From the NCBI GenBank assembly GCA_027298165.1, contig JAPUGN010000035.1:1-7525 (forward strand): DNA of 7,525 nucleotides, in the 5' to 3' direction. The notes beneath the pieces are model-generated. The model ran no database searches. It was not told the DNA's origin and saw nothing but the letters and a program-made list of their open reading frames with translations. Below are positions 1 to 6,872 of the stretch, piece after piece. The DNA comes from Nitrospinota bacterium (GTDB lineage Bacteria; Nitrospinota; Nitrospinia; Nitrospinales; Nitrospinaceae). The position numbers and the translations under genes were made by a program. How positions within the stretch are numbered: the first letter of the stretch is position 1; the number at the start of each line of letters is the position of its first letter.

Positions 1-521
1 CCGACGGCATGGACTATACCGACAACGTGGAGACTCTCACCAAGTTCGAGTCGCTGATCGTCGAAACCGGCATCGTATCCGAAAAGCATGCCGGCATCAC
101 CGAGCGTTATCAGGAAGATCCCGAACAGGCCGATCGCGCCAGGGCCCAGTCCATGCTGGATGAATCCCATGCGCTGGTGGACGAATGCCGAAAAGCCAAC
201 GATAAAATGAAGTCGGATAAATCGCTTCGCATCCGTGTCGGCTCCAAGGGCAACGTCCCGGAAGAACCGTCCGGAAATGGCAGCGCCGATCCGGAGGCGG
301 TCAGCCAATCCATCGATCTTCTGGGCGTCAAATGCCCGTTCAATTACGTCAAGACCAAACTCAAGCTGGAGACCATGCAGTCGGGCCAAACCCTGGAGGT
401 TCTTCTGGACGACGGCGAACCGGCCACCAATGTTCCGCGCAGTATCCAGAATGATGGCCATAAATTACTGTCTCATGTGGAAGAAAACGGACACCACAAA
501 ATCGTCATCGAAAAAGCATAA
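1..521 (+). CDS. TusA-like sulfurtransferase domain protein, 5' end open (probable C-terminal part of a larger protein)
   Basis: The frame is open to the left edge of the window, so the true start may lie upstream. The first in-window Met is at position 9 and would give 170 residues; with only 8 bases before it, no ribosome site can be judged. Numbering from that Met, residues 1-70 are charged and helical with no fold I recognise, and 75-100 are a Gly/Pro/Ser-rich linker. Residues 101-170 match a TusA/SirA-like domain: D103-L-L-G-V-K-C109-P110, then a helix, a G-Q-x-L-E-V strand, the L-D-D-G-E-P segment and N141-V-P-R. Cys109 is the expected persulfide-carrying residue. The classic Cys-Pro-x-Pro motif reads CPFN here, so the second Pro is replaced by Asn. 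TusA proteins relay sulfane sulfur in the cytoplasm. A free TusA is about 80 residues, so this is a domain on a longer chain; a link to a sulfite/nitrite reductase-type enzyme upstream is my guess. The gene ends 15 bp before yicC. I am confident of the domain and unsure of the parent protein. Confidence 0.75.
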   Translation, partial: DGMDYTDNVETLTKFESLIVETGIVSEKHAGITERYQEDPEQADRARAQSMLDESHALVDECRKANDKMKSDKSLRIRVGSKGNVPEEPSGNGSADPEAVSQSIDLLGVKCPFNYVKTKLKLETMQSGQTLEVLLDDGEPATNVPRSIQNDGHKLLSHVEENGHHKIVIEKA

Positions 522-529
522 AAGGTTCC

Positions 530-535
530 AGGAGG
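530..535 (+). promoter_or_regulatory. Shine-Dalgarno AGGAGG before yicC, oddly spaced
   Basis: This is the only full AGGAGG placed before a start codon in the window. It lies 1 nt before ATG 537 and 13 nt before the in-frame ATG 549, so neither spacing is the usual 5-9 nt. The YicC family normally begins Met-x-x-Ser-Met-Thr-Gly, which favours 537. A weaker AAAGG at 521-525 lies 11 nt before 537. Confidence 0.5.
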
Positions 536-536
536 A

Positions 537-1418
537 ATGCTAAACAGCATGACCGGTTTCGGCCGGTCGGAACAACACAATGGACATTTCGCCTGCAAGG
601 CGGAAATCCGTTCGGTCAACAACCGTTTCATTGAAATCAACACCCGCCTTCCAAAATTCCTGGCTGCACTGGAACTGCCCATTAAAAAACTCATCAAGTC
701 CCGGTGCGCCCGCGGTTCGTTCGATCTGTTCCTGAGCTTGGAGACCAGCGACGAATCTTCCGCCGACACCGTGGTCAAACCCAACCTGGGAATGGCGTCC
801 CAATATTTCCAGGCCTTCAAACAAATCAAAGATGAACTGGGGCTGAGCGGCGACATCCCAATCGACGCCCTGCTGAATTTGAAGGACATCATCAAAACAG
901 AACCGTTGACTCTCGATACTTCGCACGAGAGCATGATTATGGAAACAGTGGAACAAGCGGTGTCTGACCTGATTGAAATGCGGCGGGAAGAAGGCAAAAA
1001 CCTGCAGGCCGACCTCGCCGAACGGTTACAGGGAATCCGGCAACTCGCCGCGAGCATCCAGGAACGCCAGCCTGCCGTGCTGGAGGAGTACCGCAACCGT
1101 CTCCGGGAAAAAGTTAAAACTCTCACCGAGGGCATCGAACTTGACGAAACCCGGCTGGCGCAGGAAACCGCATTACTGGCCGACCGATGCGATATCTCGG
1201 AGGAAATCACCCGGCTGGGAAGTCATCTGGAACAATTCAACGACCTGTTTCAAAAAGATGAGCCGCTGGGACGCAAATTGGAATTCATCACCCAGGAAAT
1301 CAACCGGGAGACCAATACGATCGGTTCCAAATCGGTGGACTATCAGGTTTCCCAGCAGGTGATCGAGATCAAAAGCCTGCTGGAAAAGATCAGGGAACAA
1401 ATCCAGAACATCGAATAA
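537..1418 (+). CDS. yicC: YicC/YloC family endoribonuclease
   Basis: This 293-residue protein matches the usual family length of about 290. It opens with the family signature M-L-N-S-M-T-G-F-G-R (residues 1-10), followed by the YicC N-terminal domain (to about 155, including K21-A-E-I-R-S-V-N-N-R and the R59-G-S-F-D segment). A charged helical middle (about 155-205) leads to the DUF1732 C-terminal domain. That domain carries the strongly conserved D219-I-S-E-E-I-T-R-L-x-S-H-L run and G245-R-K-L-E-F-I-T-Q-E-I-N-R-E-x-N-T-I-G-S-K-S. Family members in E. coli and B. subtilis (YicC, YloC) are reported to act as endoribonucleases, with E. coli YicC linked to small-RNA turnover; that is family knowledge, not visible here. 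The start at 537 is chosen on the family N-terminus, although the ribosome site is better placed for neither 537 nor 549. The gene lies 15 bp after the TusA-domain gene and 40 bp before gmk, a very common partner. Confidence 0.95.
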   Translation: MLNSMTGFGRSEQHNGHFACKAEIRSVNNRFIEINTRLPKFLAALELPIKKLIKSRCARGSFDLFLSLETSDESSADTVVKPNLGMASQYFQAFKQIKDELGLSGDIPIDALLNLKDIIKTEPLTLDTSHESMIMETVEQAVSDLIEMRREEGKNLQADLAERLQGIRQLAASIQERQPAVLEEYRNRLREKVKTLTEGIELDETRLAQETALLADRCDISEEITRLGSHLEQFNDLFQKDEPLGRKLEFITQEINRETNTIGSKSVDYQVSQQVIEIKSLLEKIREQIQNIE

Positions 1419-1458
1419 TCGCCCCGCTAACGGGCCAATCCAGCAAACCCTACGAACC

Positions 1459-2085
1459 ATGGCTCAAGAAGGAATACCCATCATCATCTCCGCCCCGTCC
1501 GGAGCGGGCAAAACCACCATCTGCCAGGCGCTGGCACAGCGTTTGCCCGACCTCAAATTTTCTGTGTCGCACACCACACGCAAGCCGCGAGAAAACGAAA
1601 AGGATGGATTCGATTATCACTTCGTCTCCAAGGAAGCGTTTCTGGAAATGACCGATCGCAACGAGTTTCTTGAATGGACCAAAATCCACGACAACTATTA
1701 CGGAACCGCCCGGAAAAATATCGAAGACACGCTCCAGAAAGGCAAGGATCTGGTGTTTGAGCTGGACATACAGGGTGTGGAATCCCTGCGCGCTCTGAAA
1801 TACGAAGGGGTGTATGTGTTCATTCTTCCGCCTTCCCTGAAAGAACTCAGACAACGGTTGACCCACCGGGGCACGGAATCGGACGACCAGATCAAACAAC
1901 GGCTGGAGGTGGGTAAGAAAGAAATCGCCCAAAGCCACCTATACGATTACGTCGTGATCAATGTGAATGTCGATGAATCGGTCGATACCCTCCTGGCGAT
2001 CATCCATGCTGAAAAAAACCGTATCCGCCGCTACCAGCCGGATTGCCCGGAAATCCAGAAAATCCTCGGATCGGGGTCCAACTGA
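1459..2085 (+). CDS. gmk: Guanylate kinase
   Basis: Guanylate kinase phosphorylates GMP (or dGMP) to GDP with ATP in the cytoplasm, feeding GTP and (p)ppGpp pools. The 208 residues match the bacterial norm of about 205. The P-loop is S11-A-P-S-G-A-G-K-T-T20. GMP-binding residues include S36, the T39-T40-R41-x-x-R44 stretch, the G50-F-D-Y53-H-F segment, E70/E72 and Y81-G-T. D103-I-Q-G is the conserved strand near Mg-ATP. The lid carries the expected arginines (R137 and R148 in R-G-T-E-S-D-D-Q-I-K-x-R). Nothing catalytic appears to be missing. The start at 1459 places the P-loop at the usual distance from the N-terminus; no clear Shine-Dalgarno precedes it. The stop lies 2 bp before the hisC start, suggesting coupled translation. 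No rpoZ follows, unlike many gmk loci. Confidence 0.97.
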   Translation: MAQEGIPIIISAPSGAGKTTICQALAQRLPDLKFSVSHTTRKPRENEKDGFDYHFVSKEAFLEMTDRNEFLEWTKIHDNYYGTARKNIEDTLQKGKDLVFELDIQGVESLRALKYEGVYVFILPPSLKELRQRLTHRGTESDDQIKQRLEVGKKEIAQSHLYDYVVINVNVDESVDTLLAIIHAEKNRIRRYQPDCPEIQKILGSGSN

Positions 2086-2087
2086 CC

Positions 2088-3158
2088 ATGTCGAACCTGG
2101 ATTTAATGCAGCTGATCAAAGGCAGGGTCCAATCGCTGAAGGCCTATCACGTGGAAAATATCGATTGCGAGATCAAACTCCACGCCAACGAAAACCCGTT
2201 CCCGCCGCCCCCGGAAATACTGAAACTGTTCGAGGACGTCTTCAAGACCAGCGATCTGAACCGTTATCCCGATCCCGACTGCCGGCTCCTCAAGCAAACC
2301 CTATCCAAACGTCTGGGGGTCATCCCGGAAAACCTGGCCATCGGCAACGGTTCCGACGAGTTGATTCAGATTCTCCTGCAGGTGTTCTGCGACCTTGGGG
2401 ATACGGTCGGTTTTCCCGATCCCACCTTCGCTATGTACGCCATCATCGCGCAGGGCATGGGTCTGAAATCGCTAACCCATCCTCTAGACGACCAGTGGGA
2501 TTTTAAGGCCGAACCGTTTCTCGAAAGCCTGGAGGCCAGCGGCGCCCGTATCGCTTTCCTGAGTTATCCCAACAATCCGACGGGTAATTGCTTCTCCGGC
2601 TCCGAGGTACAAAAGGTGATCGAAAATTTCTCCGGCATCGTGGTGGTGGACGAGGCGTACCACGATTTTGCCCGGAAAACGTTTTTGTCCGAGTTGCCCC
2701 GGCACAACAATCTGATCATTTTGCGAAGCATGTCGAAAATCGGGCTGGCGGCCCTGCGCGTAGGCTACGCCGTGGCCGATCCGGCCATTATCGCTCAGAT
2801 CAACAAAATCAGGCTTCCTTACAACCTCAACACGGTGTCCCAGAATTTGACCGACCGGCTGCTGAACCACTTTGCACCGGTGCAACAACAAATCGATACC
2901 CTGCTGGCGGAGCGGAGCCGGATGATCGACGCGCTTTCGAAATTCGGGCAACTGACCGTTTACCCCTCGGACGCCAACTTCGTACTCTTCCGGGTGGAGC
3001 AGGATTCGGCGGCCCTCTATAAACGCCTGATGGACAAGGACACCCTGATCCGTGATCTGGGCAGTCATCCCCGCCTTAAAAACTGCCTGCGGGTCACTAT
3101 CGGAACACCCGCTGAGAATAAGTCCTTTCTTGAGCAAATGGCGCATATTATCAAATAA
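2088..3158 (+). CDS. hisC: Histidinol-phosphate aminotransferase
   Basis: HisC is a PLP-dependent fold-type I aminotransferase that converts imidazole-acetol phosphate plus glutamate to histidinol phosphate plus 2-oxoglutarate in histidine synthesis. The start at 2088 gives 356 residues, the family norm, with the Met 2 bp after the gmk stop. An upstream in-frame ATG at 2043 would add 15 residues overlapping gmk and is unlikely. Visible motifs are N34-E-N-P near the N-terminus, R59-Y60-P-D-P, G86-N-G-S-D-E for the PLP phosphate, P161-N-N-P-T-G166, D188-E-A-Y191 facing the PLP ring nitrogen and oxygen, the Schiff-base lysine K217 in S-M-S-K, R224-V-G-Y, and R335 in L-R-V-T-I-G-T for the substrate carboxylate. 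All catalytic residues are present. Other family I aminotransferases (aromatic amino acid, or CobD-like) look similar, but motifs and length fit HisC best. It sits away from any visible his operon. Confidence 0.92.
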   Translation: MSNLDLMQLIKGRVQSLKAYHVENIDCEIKLHANENPFPPPPEILKLFEDVFKTSDLNRYPDPDCRLLKQTLSKRLGVIPENLAIGNGSDELIQILLQVFCDLGDTVGFPDPTFAMYAIIAQGMGLKSLTHPLDDQWDFKAEPFLESLEASGARIAFLSYPNNPTGNCFSGSEVQKVIENFSGIVVVDEAYHDFARKTFLSELPRHNNLIILRSMSKIGLAALRVGYAVADPAIIAQINKIRLPYNLNTVSQNLTDRLLNHFAPVQQQIDTLLAERSRMIDALSKFGQLTVYPSDANFVLFRVEQDSAALYKRLMDKDTLIRDLGSHPRLKNCLRVTIGTPAENKSFLEQMAHIIK

Positions 3159-3196
3159 TTATGGTAATTTCGGCGATTTTCTGATCTCCTATTCCT

Positions 3197-4243
3197 ATGG
3201 CAGGTAAATCGGAAAAACCTTTGCGGCACCGTCTTAAATCCCGAGTGATTGTGATCCTGGCGGTGATGCTGGTGACGGGCATCATCTTCGCGGCCTTTGT
3301 GTATCAGTACGCCACCACCCCCGCCAGCGCCAGTCCGGACGAGCAGGTCGTCGAGATCAAACCGGGAATGACCTTAAAGAAAGTGGCCCATTTTCTCGCC
3401 GACAAGGAATTGCTGAAGGAACCCAGCAACTTCATGCTGTACACCTACCTGCAGGGTGAACAGAACCGTATTCAGGCGGGAGAGTACCGGCTCTCCCCGT
3501 CCATGCCCCCGCGCGAGATCCTGGAAGCCCTGACTAGCGGCATGGCCGTGCTCTATGTGGTCACCATCCCGGAAGGGTACCGGATCACCGAGATCGCGGA
3601 CCTGCTGGAGGCCAAAGGGCTGGCCGAAAAGGCGGCGTTCATCGAAGCCACGCGTAACCAGGAATTGCTGGATTCCATGCACATCCCGTCCGGCAGTCTG
3701 GAAGGCTATTTGTATCCGGAAACCTACCGGTTCTCGAAGGCCGCAGGAGCGCGAAGGATCGTTCAAACCCTGCTGGATACGTTTAAAGAGCGCGTCCTGC
3801 AACCCGAACGGGTGCAACAGGTGGAGGCGATGCAGTTCACGTTTCATGAAATCGTTACACTGGCTTCGCTGATCGAAAAAGAAACCGGACTGGGAAAGGA
3901 AAGAAAACTGATCTCCTCCGTGTTTCATAACCGGCTGATCAAAAAGATGCGCTTGCAGACAGATCCGACCGTCATTTACGCCATGGCCGACTTCGACGGC
4001 AATATCCGCAAAAAGGACCTGTCGATCGATTCCCCCTATAACACCTACAAGCATTTCGGGCTTCCCCCCGGCCCCATCGCCAGTCCGGGACTGGAATCTA
4101 TTCAGGCCGCGATGAACCCCGAAGAATCAGCTTTTCTCTATTTCGTTTCCCGCAAGAACGGCAGTCATCAGTTTTCCACCAACTACAAGGACCACACCCG
4201 CGCCGTACGAAAATACCAGCTCAGCCACCGGGCACGCAGCTAA
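3197..4243 (+). CDS. mltG: Endolytic murein transglycosylase MltG (YceG-like)
   Basis: MltG cleaves nascent peptidoglycan at the outer face of the inner membrane and is thought to end glycan chain growth. The 348-residue protein has a basic cytoplasmic N-terminus (1-15), one membrane helix (about 16-37) and a periplasmic part. Residues about 48-117 form a LysM-like subdomain (P-G-M-T-L-K-K-V-A-H-F-L and A-G-E-Y-R-L-S). The YceG catalytic domain follows, with T123-I-P-E-G-Y-R, E169-G-Y-L-Y-P-E-T-Y and L222-A-S-L-I-E-K-E-T. E227 in that last motif corresponds to the catalytic glutamate known from E. coli (Glu218). L253-Q-T-D-P-T-V-I-Y-A, S279-P-Y-N-T-Y, G288-L-P-P-G-P-I-A-S-P-G and the Y315-F-V-S...H-x-F-S-T-N end motif are all intact. 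The gene starts 38 bp after hisC without a visible ribosome site and appears to be the last gene of the upstream unit. Confidence 0.96.
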   Translation: MAGKSEKPLRHRLKSRVIVILAVMLVTGIIFAAFVYQYATTPASASPDEQVVEIKPGMTLKKVAHFLADKELLKEPSNFMLYTYLQGEQNRIQAGEYRLSPSMPPREILEALTSGMAVLYVVTIPEGYRITEIADLLEAKGLAEKAAFIEATRNQELLDSMHIPSGSLEGYLYPETYRFSKAAGARRIVQTLLDTFKERVLQPERVQQVEAMQFTFHEIVTLASLIEKETGLGKERKLISSVFHNRLIKKMRLQTDPTVIYAMADFDGNIRKKDLSIDSPYNTYKHFGLPPGPIASPGLESIQAAMNPEESAFLYFVSRKNGSHQFSTNYKDHTRAVRKYQLSHRARS

Positions 4244-4245
4244 AC

Positions 4246-4284
4246 ATATATATCATTTAATATTCAATGTTTAATGATATTTAT
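4246..4284 (+). repeat. AT-rich imperfect inverted repeat downstream of mltG
   Basis: The arms are centred on position 4265. ATATCATT (4250-4257) pairs with AATGATAT (4273-4280). Pairing continues inward through 4259-4264/4266-4271, with one T-T mismatch at 4258/4272 and one G-T pair, and outward for 3 bp after one mismatch. Almost no G or C is present and no T tract follows, so it is a poor intrinsic terminator. It could be an operator, a weak terminator or simple AT-rich sequence. Confidence 0.4.
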
Positions 4285-4289
4285 ATAAG
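4261..4289 (+). promoter_or_regulatory. Possible sigma-70 promoter for the TPR gene
   Basis: TATAAG at 4284-4289 matches the -10 consensus at 5 of 6 positions. With a 17-nt spacer the -35 would be TATTCA (4261-4266), only 3 of 6. The right arm of the inverted repeat overlaps this site. A second weak pair is TTGTTT (4334-4339) with GATAAG (4357-4362), also with a 17-nt spacer. The 147-bp gap and loss of tight spacing suggest separate transcription of the TPR gene, but which site is used cannot be told from sequence. Confidence 0.28.
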
Positions 4290-4390
4290 GTAATAGATTA
4301 TTTATTTTCGCCGGCAATTTTTAGTTTCAGAGCTTGTTTTTTCTCACCATAGGGTCGATAAGAAACCATAAACCTCTATCCCGGTAACCC

Positions 4391-6661
4391 ATGAAAATTA
4401 AAGCTGCACTCCCTCTTCTGATCATCCTGCTCGGGTTCCTGCCGGTGCCTGCCGACGCTGATTTTCTGCGGATCGATGAATACAAAGCCGCGCTCAAGAC
4501 CGACCCCCAGGATCATATCGCGCATTACGGACTAGGACGGGCGTACCGGCAGATGGGACTCTACGAAGAAGCGATCAAGGAGTTCGAAGAAGTTTTAAAA
4601 CTGGAGCCGCTGTTCCCGGCGGCACATTACGAGATCGGCGAAAGCCGCAAGTCTCTGAAGCGCTTCAATCCGGCGGCGAAGGCGTATCTCGAGGCCATCC
4701 TACTGGACCCCAATTATCCGGAAGCCCATTACGGATTGGGCAACACCTACCGCATCATGCAGCGGTATTTGGAGGCGGTCGATCATTTGAAAGAAGCCAT
4801 CCGGCTGAACCCGAACCTCAGCGAACCCTATTTTGCCTTGGGGCAAACCTATGCCGCGCAGGGGAGCCACAAGCGCGCCATCGCTCAATACGAAAAAGCG
4901 CTTAATTTGAGTCCCCTGCAACCGGCATGGCTGTACGCCCTGGGATGGAGTTTTGAGAAAACCAGTAAGTATCGGCGCGCACAGGAGGAATACCGGCAAA
5001 CGTTGGATCTCGACGCCAATTTTTACCGTGCCTACTCAGGCATCGGACGGCTTTACTTCAAACAGGGAAAACCCCGCAAGGCCCTGCCCTTCCTGGAAGA
5101 CGCGTTACGAGTCTACCCGAATGACGACGTTGCGCTGGAATACCTCGGGCGAATTTATCTGAACCTCGGACAATACCCCAAGGCGCTCAAGCGATTTGAG
5201 CAATTGGTCCGGATTCGTCCGAAAAGCGCCGAGGCTTTTTTTCATCTGGGGCAGACGCACCTCGCCCGAAACGATTATGCCGCCGCCAGTAAATATTTTC
5301 AGGAGGCGGTCCGCCTCGACGACCATCATCAGCGCGCGCATTTCAAGCTGGCGCAATCGTTTGAAAAACTGAACGACTTTGAGCAGGCCGCACGGGAGTA
5401 CCGCCGGGTGGTCGGCATCAACCCCAAACAGTTCCGCGCCTATTACCGGCTGGGCCGCATCCATATCCGCCTGAAGCAATACAACCAAGCCTCGAAAGCC
5501 TTCAAAGCGGCGCTGAAAATCCAACCGCTCAACCGGGATGCCCGGGAGCAACTGGCCATCGCTTACCTGAATTCGCGTAATTTTCAGGGTGCGGTTCAGG
5601 GACTCCGCCAGGTTTTAAAGTACAATCCCAAATCGGCGAATCTCTGGTTTCAACTGGGCAAGGCCCACCTGTTTCTGGAGAGTTTTCGGAAAGCGATTCT
5701 GGCGCTCCATGAGTCGATACGGCTGAATCCCAAAATGGCTCAGGCCTATTTTTACCTCGGGGAGGCCAACCTCAAATTGCAGCGCTACCGGAAGGCCACG
5801 GTGCCTTACCTCAAGGCGCTGAAGCTCGATCCCGACCTGGGCGAAGCGGAGCTCGGCCTGGGCATCGCCTACACCCAGTTGAACCAGCCGGACGAGGCCC
5901 TGCGGTACCTGAAAAAAATCATCAAGCGCGACAGCAAAAATACCCAGTTGTATCTGCTGATGGCAGAAAATTACCTGCGGCTCGGCAAACACGAAGAAGC
6001 CATCGCCCCCTATAAAAATGCTTTGGAGGCAGACCCGAACAACCAGAAGATCTGGCTCCACCTGGGAACGATTTACATGAAACTGAAGCGCTACGAGGAT
6101 GCTATCGGGGCCTACCACAGGATTCTGCAACTGGCACCCCAAAGCGCCCACATTTATTACGAGCTGGGAAAGGTCAACACCACCGTCGGGCGACATGAAA
6201 CGGCCCTCAATGCTTATGTCAAGGCCATCAAACTGCAACCCAATTATCTGAAAGCGCGTTACCGGCTCGGCCTGCTGTTGGAATTGATGGGGCGACGTCG
6301 CGAGGCCATCCAGATTTTTCAGTCCTCCTTGAAAATAAAGCACAAGGGGGAGCGCATCCATCTCAGCCTGGCCTGGTCGCTGATCGAGGAAAAACGGTTT
6401 TACGAAGCCCTGGAAGTTTTGCACCGGGCTATTAACCGCAACCCGAACCACCCGGAAGCCCATTATGCCCGGGGAAGGGCGTATCAGGGATTGGACCGCA
6501 TGCCGCTCGCTATTGAGTCGTATGAAAAAGCCCTCAGGCTCGATCCCGGTTACTCGGGAGCCCGCTTAAAGTTGCGGCAGGCGCGGATCGGAAGTCCTTC
6601 GCCCGTACCCGTGGCCACGCCATCGGATCCCGCCATCCCGGTACCAATTCTGGAAGACTGA
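4391..6661 (+). CDS. Exported protein of twenty uninterrupted TPR repeats
   Basis: This is a 756-residue protein of unknown specific role. Residues 1-23 form a signal peptide: basic start (K2, K4), hydrophobic core (L7-L17) and A21-D-A23 as the likely cleavage site, so the mature protein is probably periplasmic or envelope-associated. A half-repeat helix (about 26-39) leads into twenty consecutive 34-residue TPR units, residues 42-721. No residue is inserted or lost across all 680 positions. The Pro at repeat position 32 recurs every 34 residues from P73 to P719 and is present in 16 of 20 units; exceptions are A209, D311, S515 and H651. The remaining 35 residues are basic, then Pro/Ala/Val-rich. 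There is no catalytic domain, such as the glycosyltransferase of O-GlcNAc transferases. TPR solenoids bind peptides or proteins, so a scaffold or assembly role is inferred. The start is set by the signal peptide; no Shine-Dalgarno is clear. The flanking gaps of 147 and 349 bp suggest a single-gene transcript. Confidence 0.9.
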   Translation: MKIKAALPLLIILLGFLPVPADADFLRIDEYKAALKTDPQDHIAHYGLGRAYRQMGLYEEAIKEFEEVLKLEPLFPAAHYEIGESRKSLKRFNPAAKAYLEAILLDPNYPEAHYGLGNTYRIMQRYLEAVDHLKEAIRLNPNLSEPYFALGQTYAAQGSHKRAIAQYEKALNLSPLQPAWLYALGWSFEKTSKYRRAQEEYRQTLDLDANFYRAYSGIGRLYFKQGKPRKALPFLEDALRVYPNDDVALEYLGRIYLNLGQYPKALKRFEQLVRIRPKSAEAFFHLGQTHLARNDYAAASKYFQEAVRLDDHHQRAHFKLAQSFEKLNDFEQAAREYRRVVGINPKQFRAYYRLGRIHIRLKQYNQASKAFKAALKIQPLNRDAREQLAIAYLNSRNFQGAVQGLRQVLKYNPKSANLWFQLGKAHLFLESFRKAILALHESIRLNPKMAQAYFYLGEANLKLQRYRKATVPYLKALKLDPDLGEAELGLGIAYTQLNQPDEALRYLKKIIKRDSKNTQLYLLMAENYLRLGKHEEAIAPYKNALEADPNNQKIWLHLGTIYMKLKRYEDAIGAYHRILQLAPQSAHIYYELGKVNTTVGRHETALNAYVKAIKLQPNYLKARYRLGLLLELMGRRREAIQIFQSSLKIKHKGERIHLSLAWSLIEEKRFYEALEVLHRAINRNPNHPEAHYARGRAYQGLDRMPLAIESYEKALRLDPGYSGARLKLRQARIGSPSPVPVATPSDPAIPVPILED
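4514..6553 (+). repeat. Array of 20 TPR-encoding units, period 102 bp
   Basis: Twenty in-frame units of 102 bp encode residues 42-721 of the TPR protein. They share the TPR pattern (small or aromatic at 4, Leu at 7, Gly/Ala at 8, Tyr at 11, Ala at 20, aromatic near 24, Ala at 27, Pro at 32) but are diverged in DNA sequence. The array is therefore old and shows no sign of recent tandem duplication. Confidence 0.9.
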
Positions 6662-6665
6662 ATTC

Positions 6666-6690
6666 CCGGCTTCCGGCCCCGGTTTTATTT
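6666..6690 (+). terminator. Weak candidate terminator after the TPR gene
   Basis: CCGG (6666-6669) can pair with CCGG (6679-6682) around a 9-nt loop, followed at once by TTTTATTT (6683-6690). It begins 5 bp after the TPR stop codon, where a terminator is expected. The stem is only 4 bp, so this is tentative. Confidence 0.28.
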
Positions 6691-6703
6691 CAACCTCTCA
6701 TTG

Positions 6704-6744
6704 TTTCGGAACGGGTCGCCACAGGTTTCCGAAAACCCGGTTTT
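6704..6744. repeat. Overlapping inverted repeats downstream of the TPR gene
   Basis: TTTCGGAA (6704-6711) is the exact reverse complement of TTCCGAAA (6727-6734), giving an 8-bp stem with a 15-nt loop. CGGGT (6712-6716) complements ACCCG (6735-6739). AAAACC-C-GGTTTT (6732-6744) is a separate perfect 13-bp palindrome sharing three bases with the first stem. These pairings compete with each other. They may form a terminator region or a protein-binding site; no long T run follows. Confidence 0.35.
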
Positions 6745-6813
6745 GGCGGGGTGTGACGCTTTCCCACATTATTCTCTCCCTGCTGGAACCCCTTCAATCA
6801 TTTATAGTTACGT

Positions 6814-6869
6814 CTCCCTGAGTGAGGCTTGCGGCAACCGCTTATGGGGAGGTTCCTATCCTTTTTTTT
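6814..6869 (+). terminator. Structured segment ending in eight T's: possible terminator
   Basis: CTCCCTG (6814-6820) can pair with TGGGGAG (6845-6851), with two G-T pairs. This encloses a compact GCGG-CAA-CCGC hairpin (6831-6841). Ten bases later comes a run of eight T's (6862-6869). A standard intrinsic terminator would have the stem touching the T run, so function is uncertain. The T run also lies just upstream of the -35 box at 6873 and may serve as an AT-rich UP element. Both roles are possible. Confidence 0.33.
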
Positions 6870-6872
6870 AAG

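Noticed and set aside
473..1210. Minus-strand ORF of 245 codons
   Set aside because: It is opposite yicC, whose family motifs are unmistakable. The antisense translation is Ser/Arg-rich and looks like a codon-bias shadow.
1421..1436. Short CCCG-CTAA-CGGG hairpin between yicC and gmk
   Set aside because: Only 4-5 bp with no T tract. yicC and gmk are likely co-transcribed, so a terminator is not supported.
2043..2087. Upstream ATG giving hisC 15 extra residues
   Set aside because: It would overlap gmk by 43 bp. The start at 2088, 2 bp after the gmk stop, gives the normal HisC length and N-terminus.
4309..4324. GCCGGC followed by T5 as a terminator of mltG
   Set aside because: The six-base palindrome cannot form a stem with a viable loop.
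6744..6760. Possible sigma-54 site (TGGCGG...CGC)
   Set aside because: The GG to GC spacing is 11 nt rather than the required 10, and the -12 element does not match.
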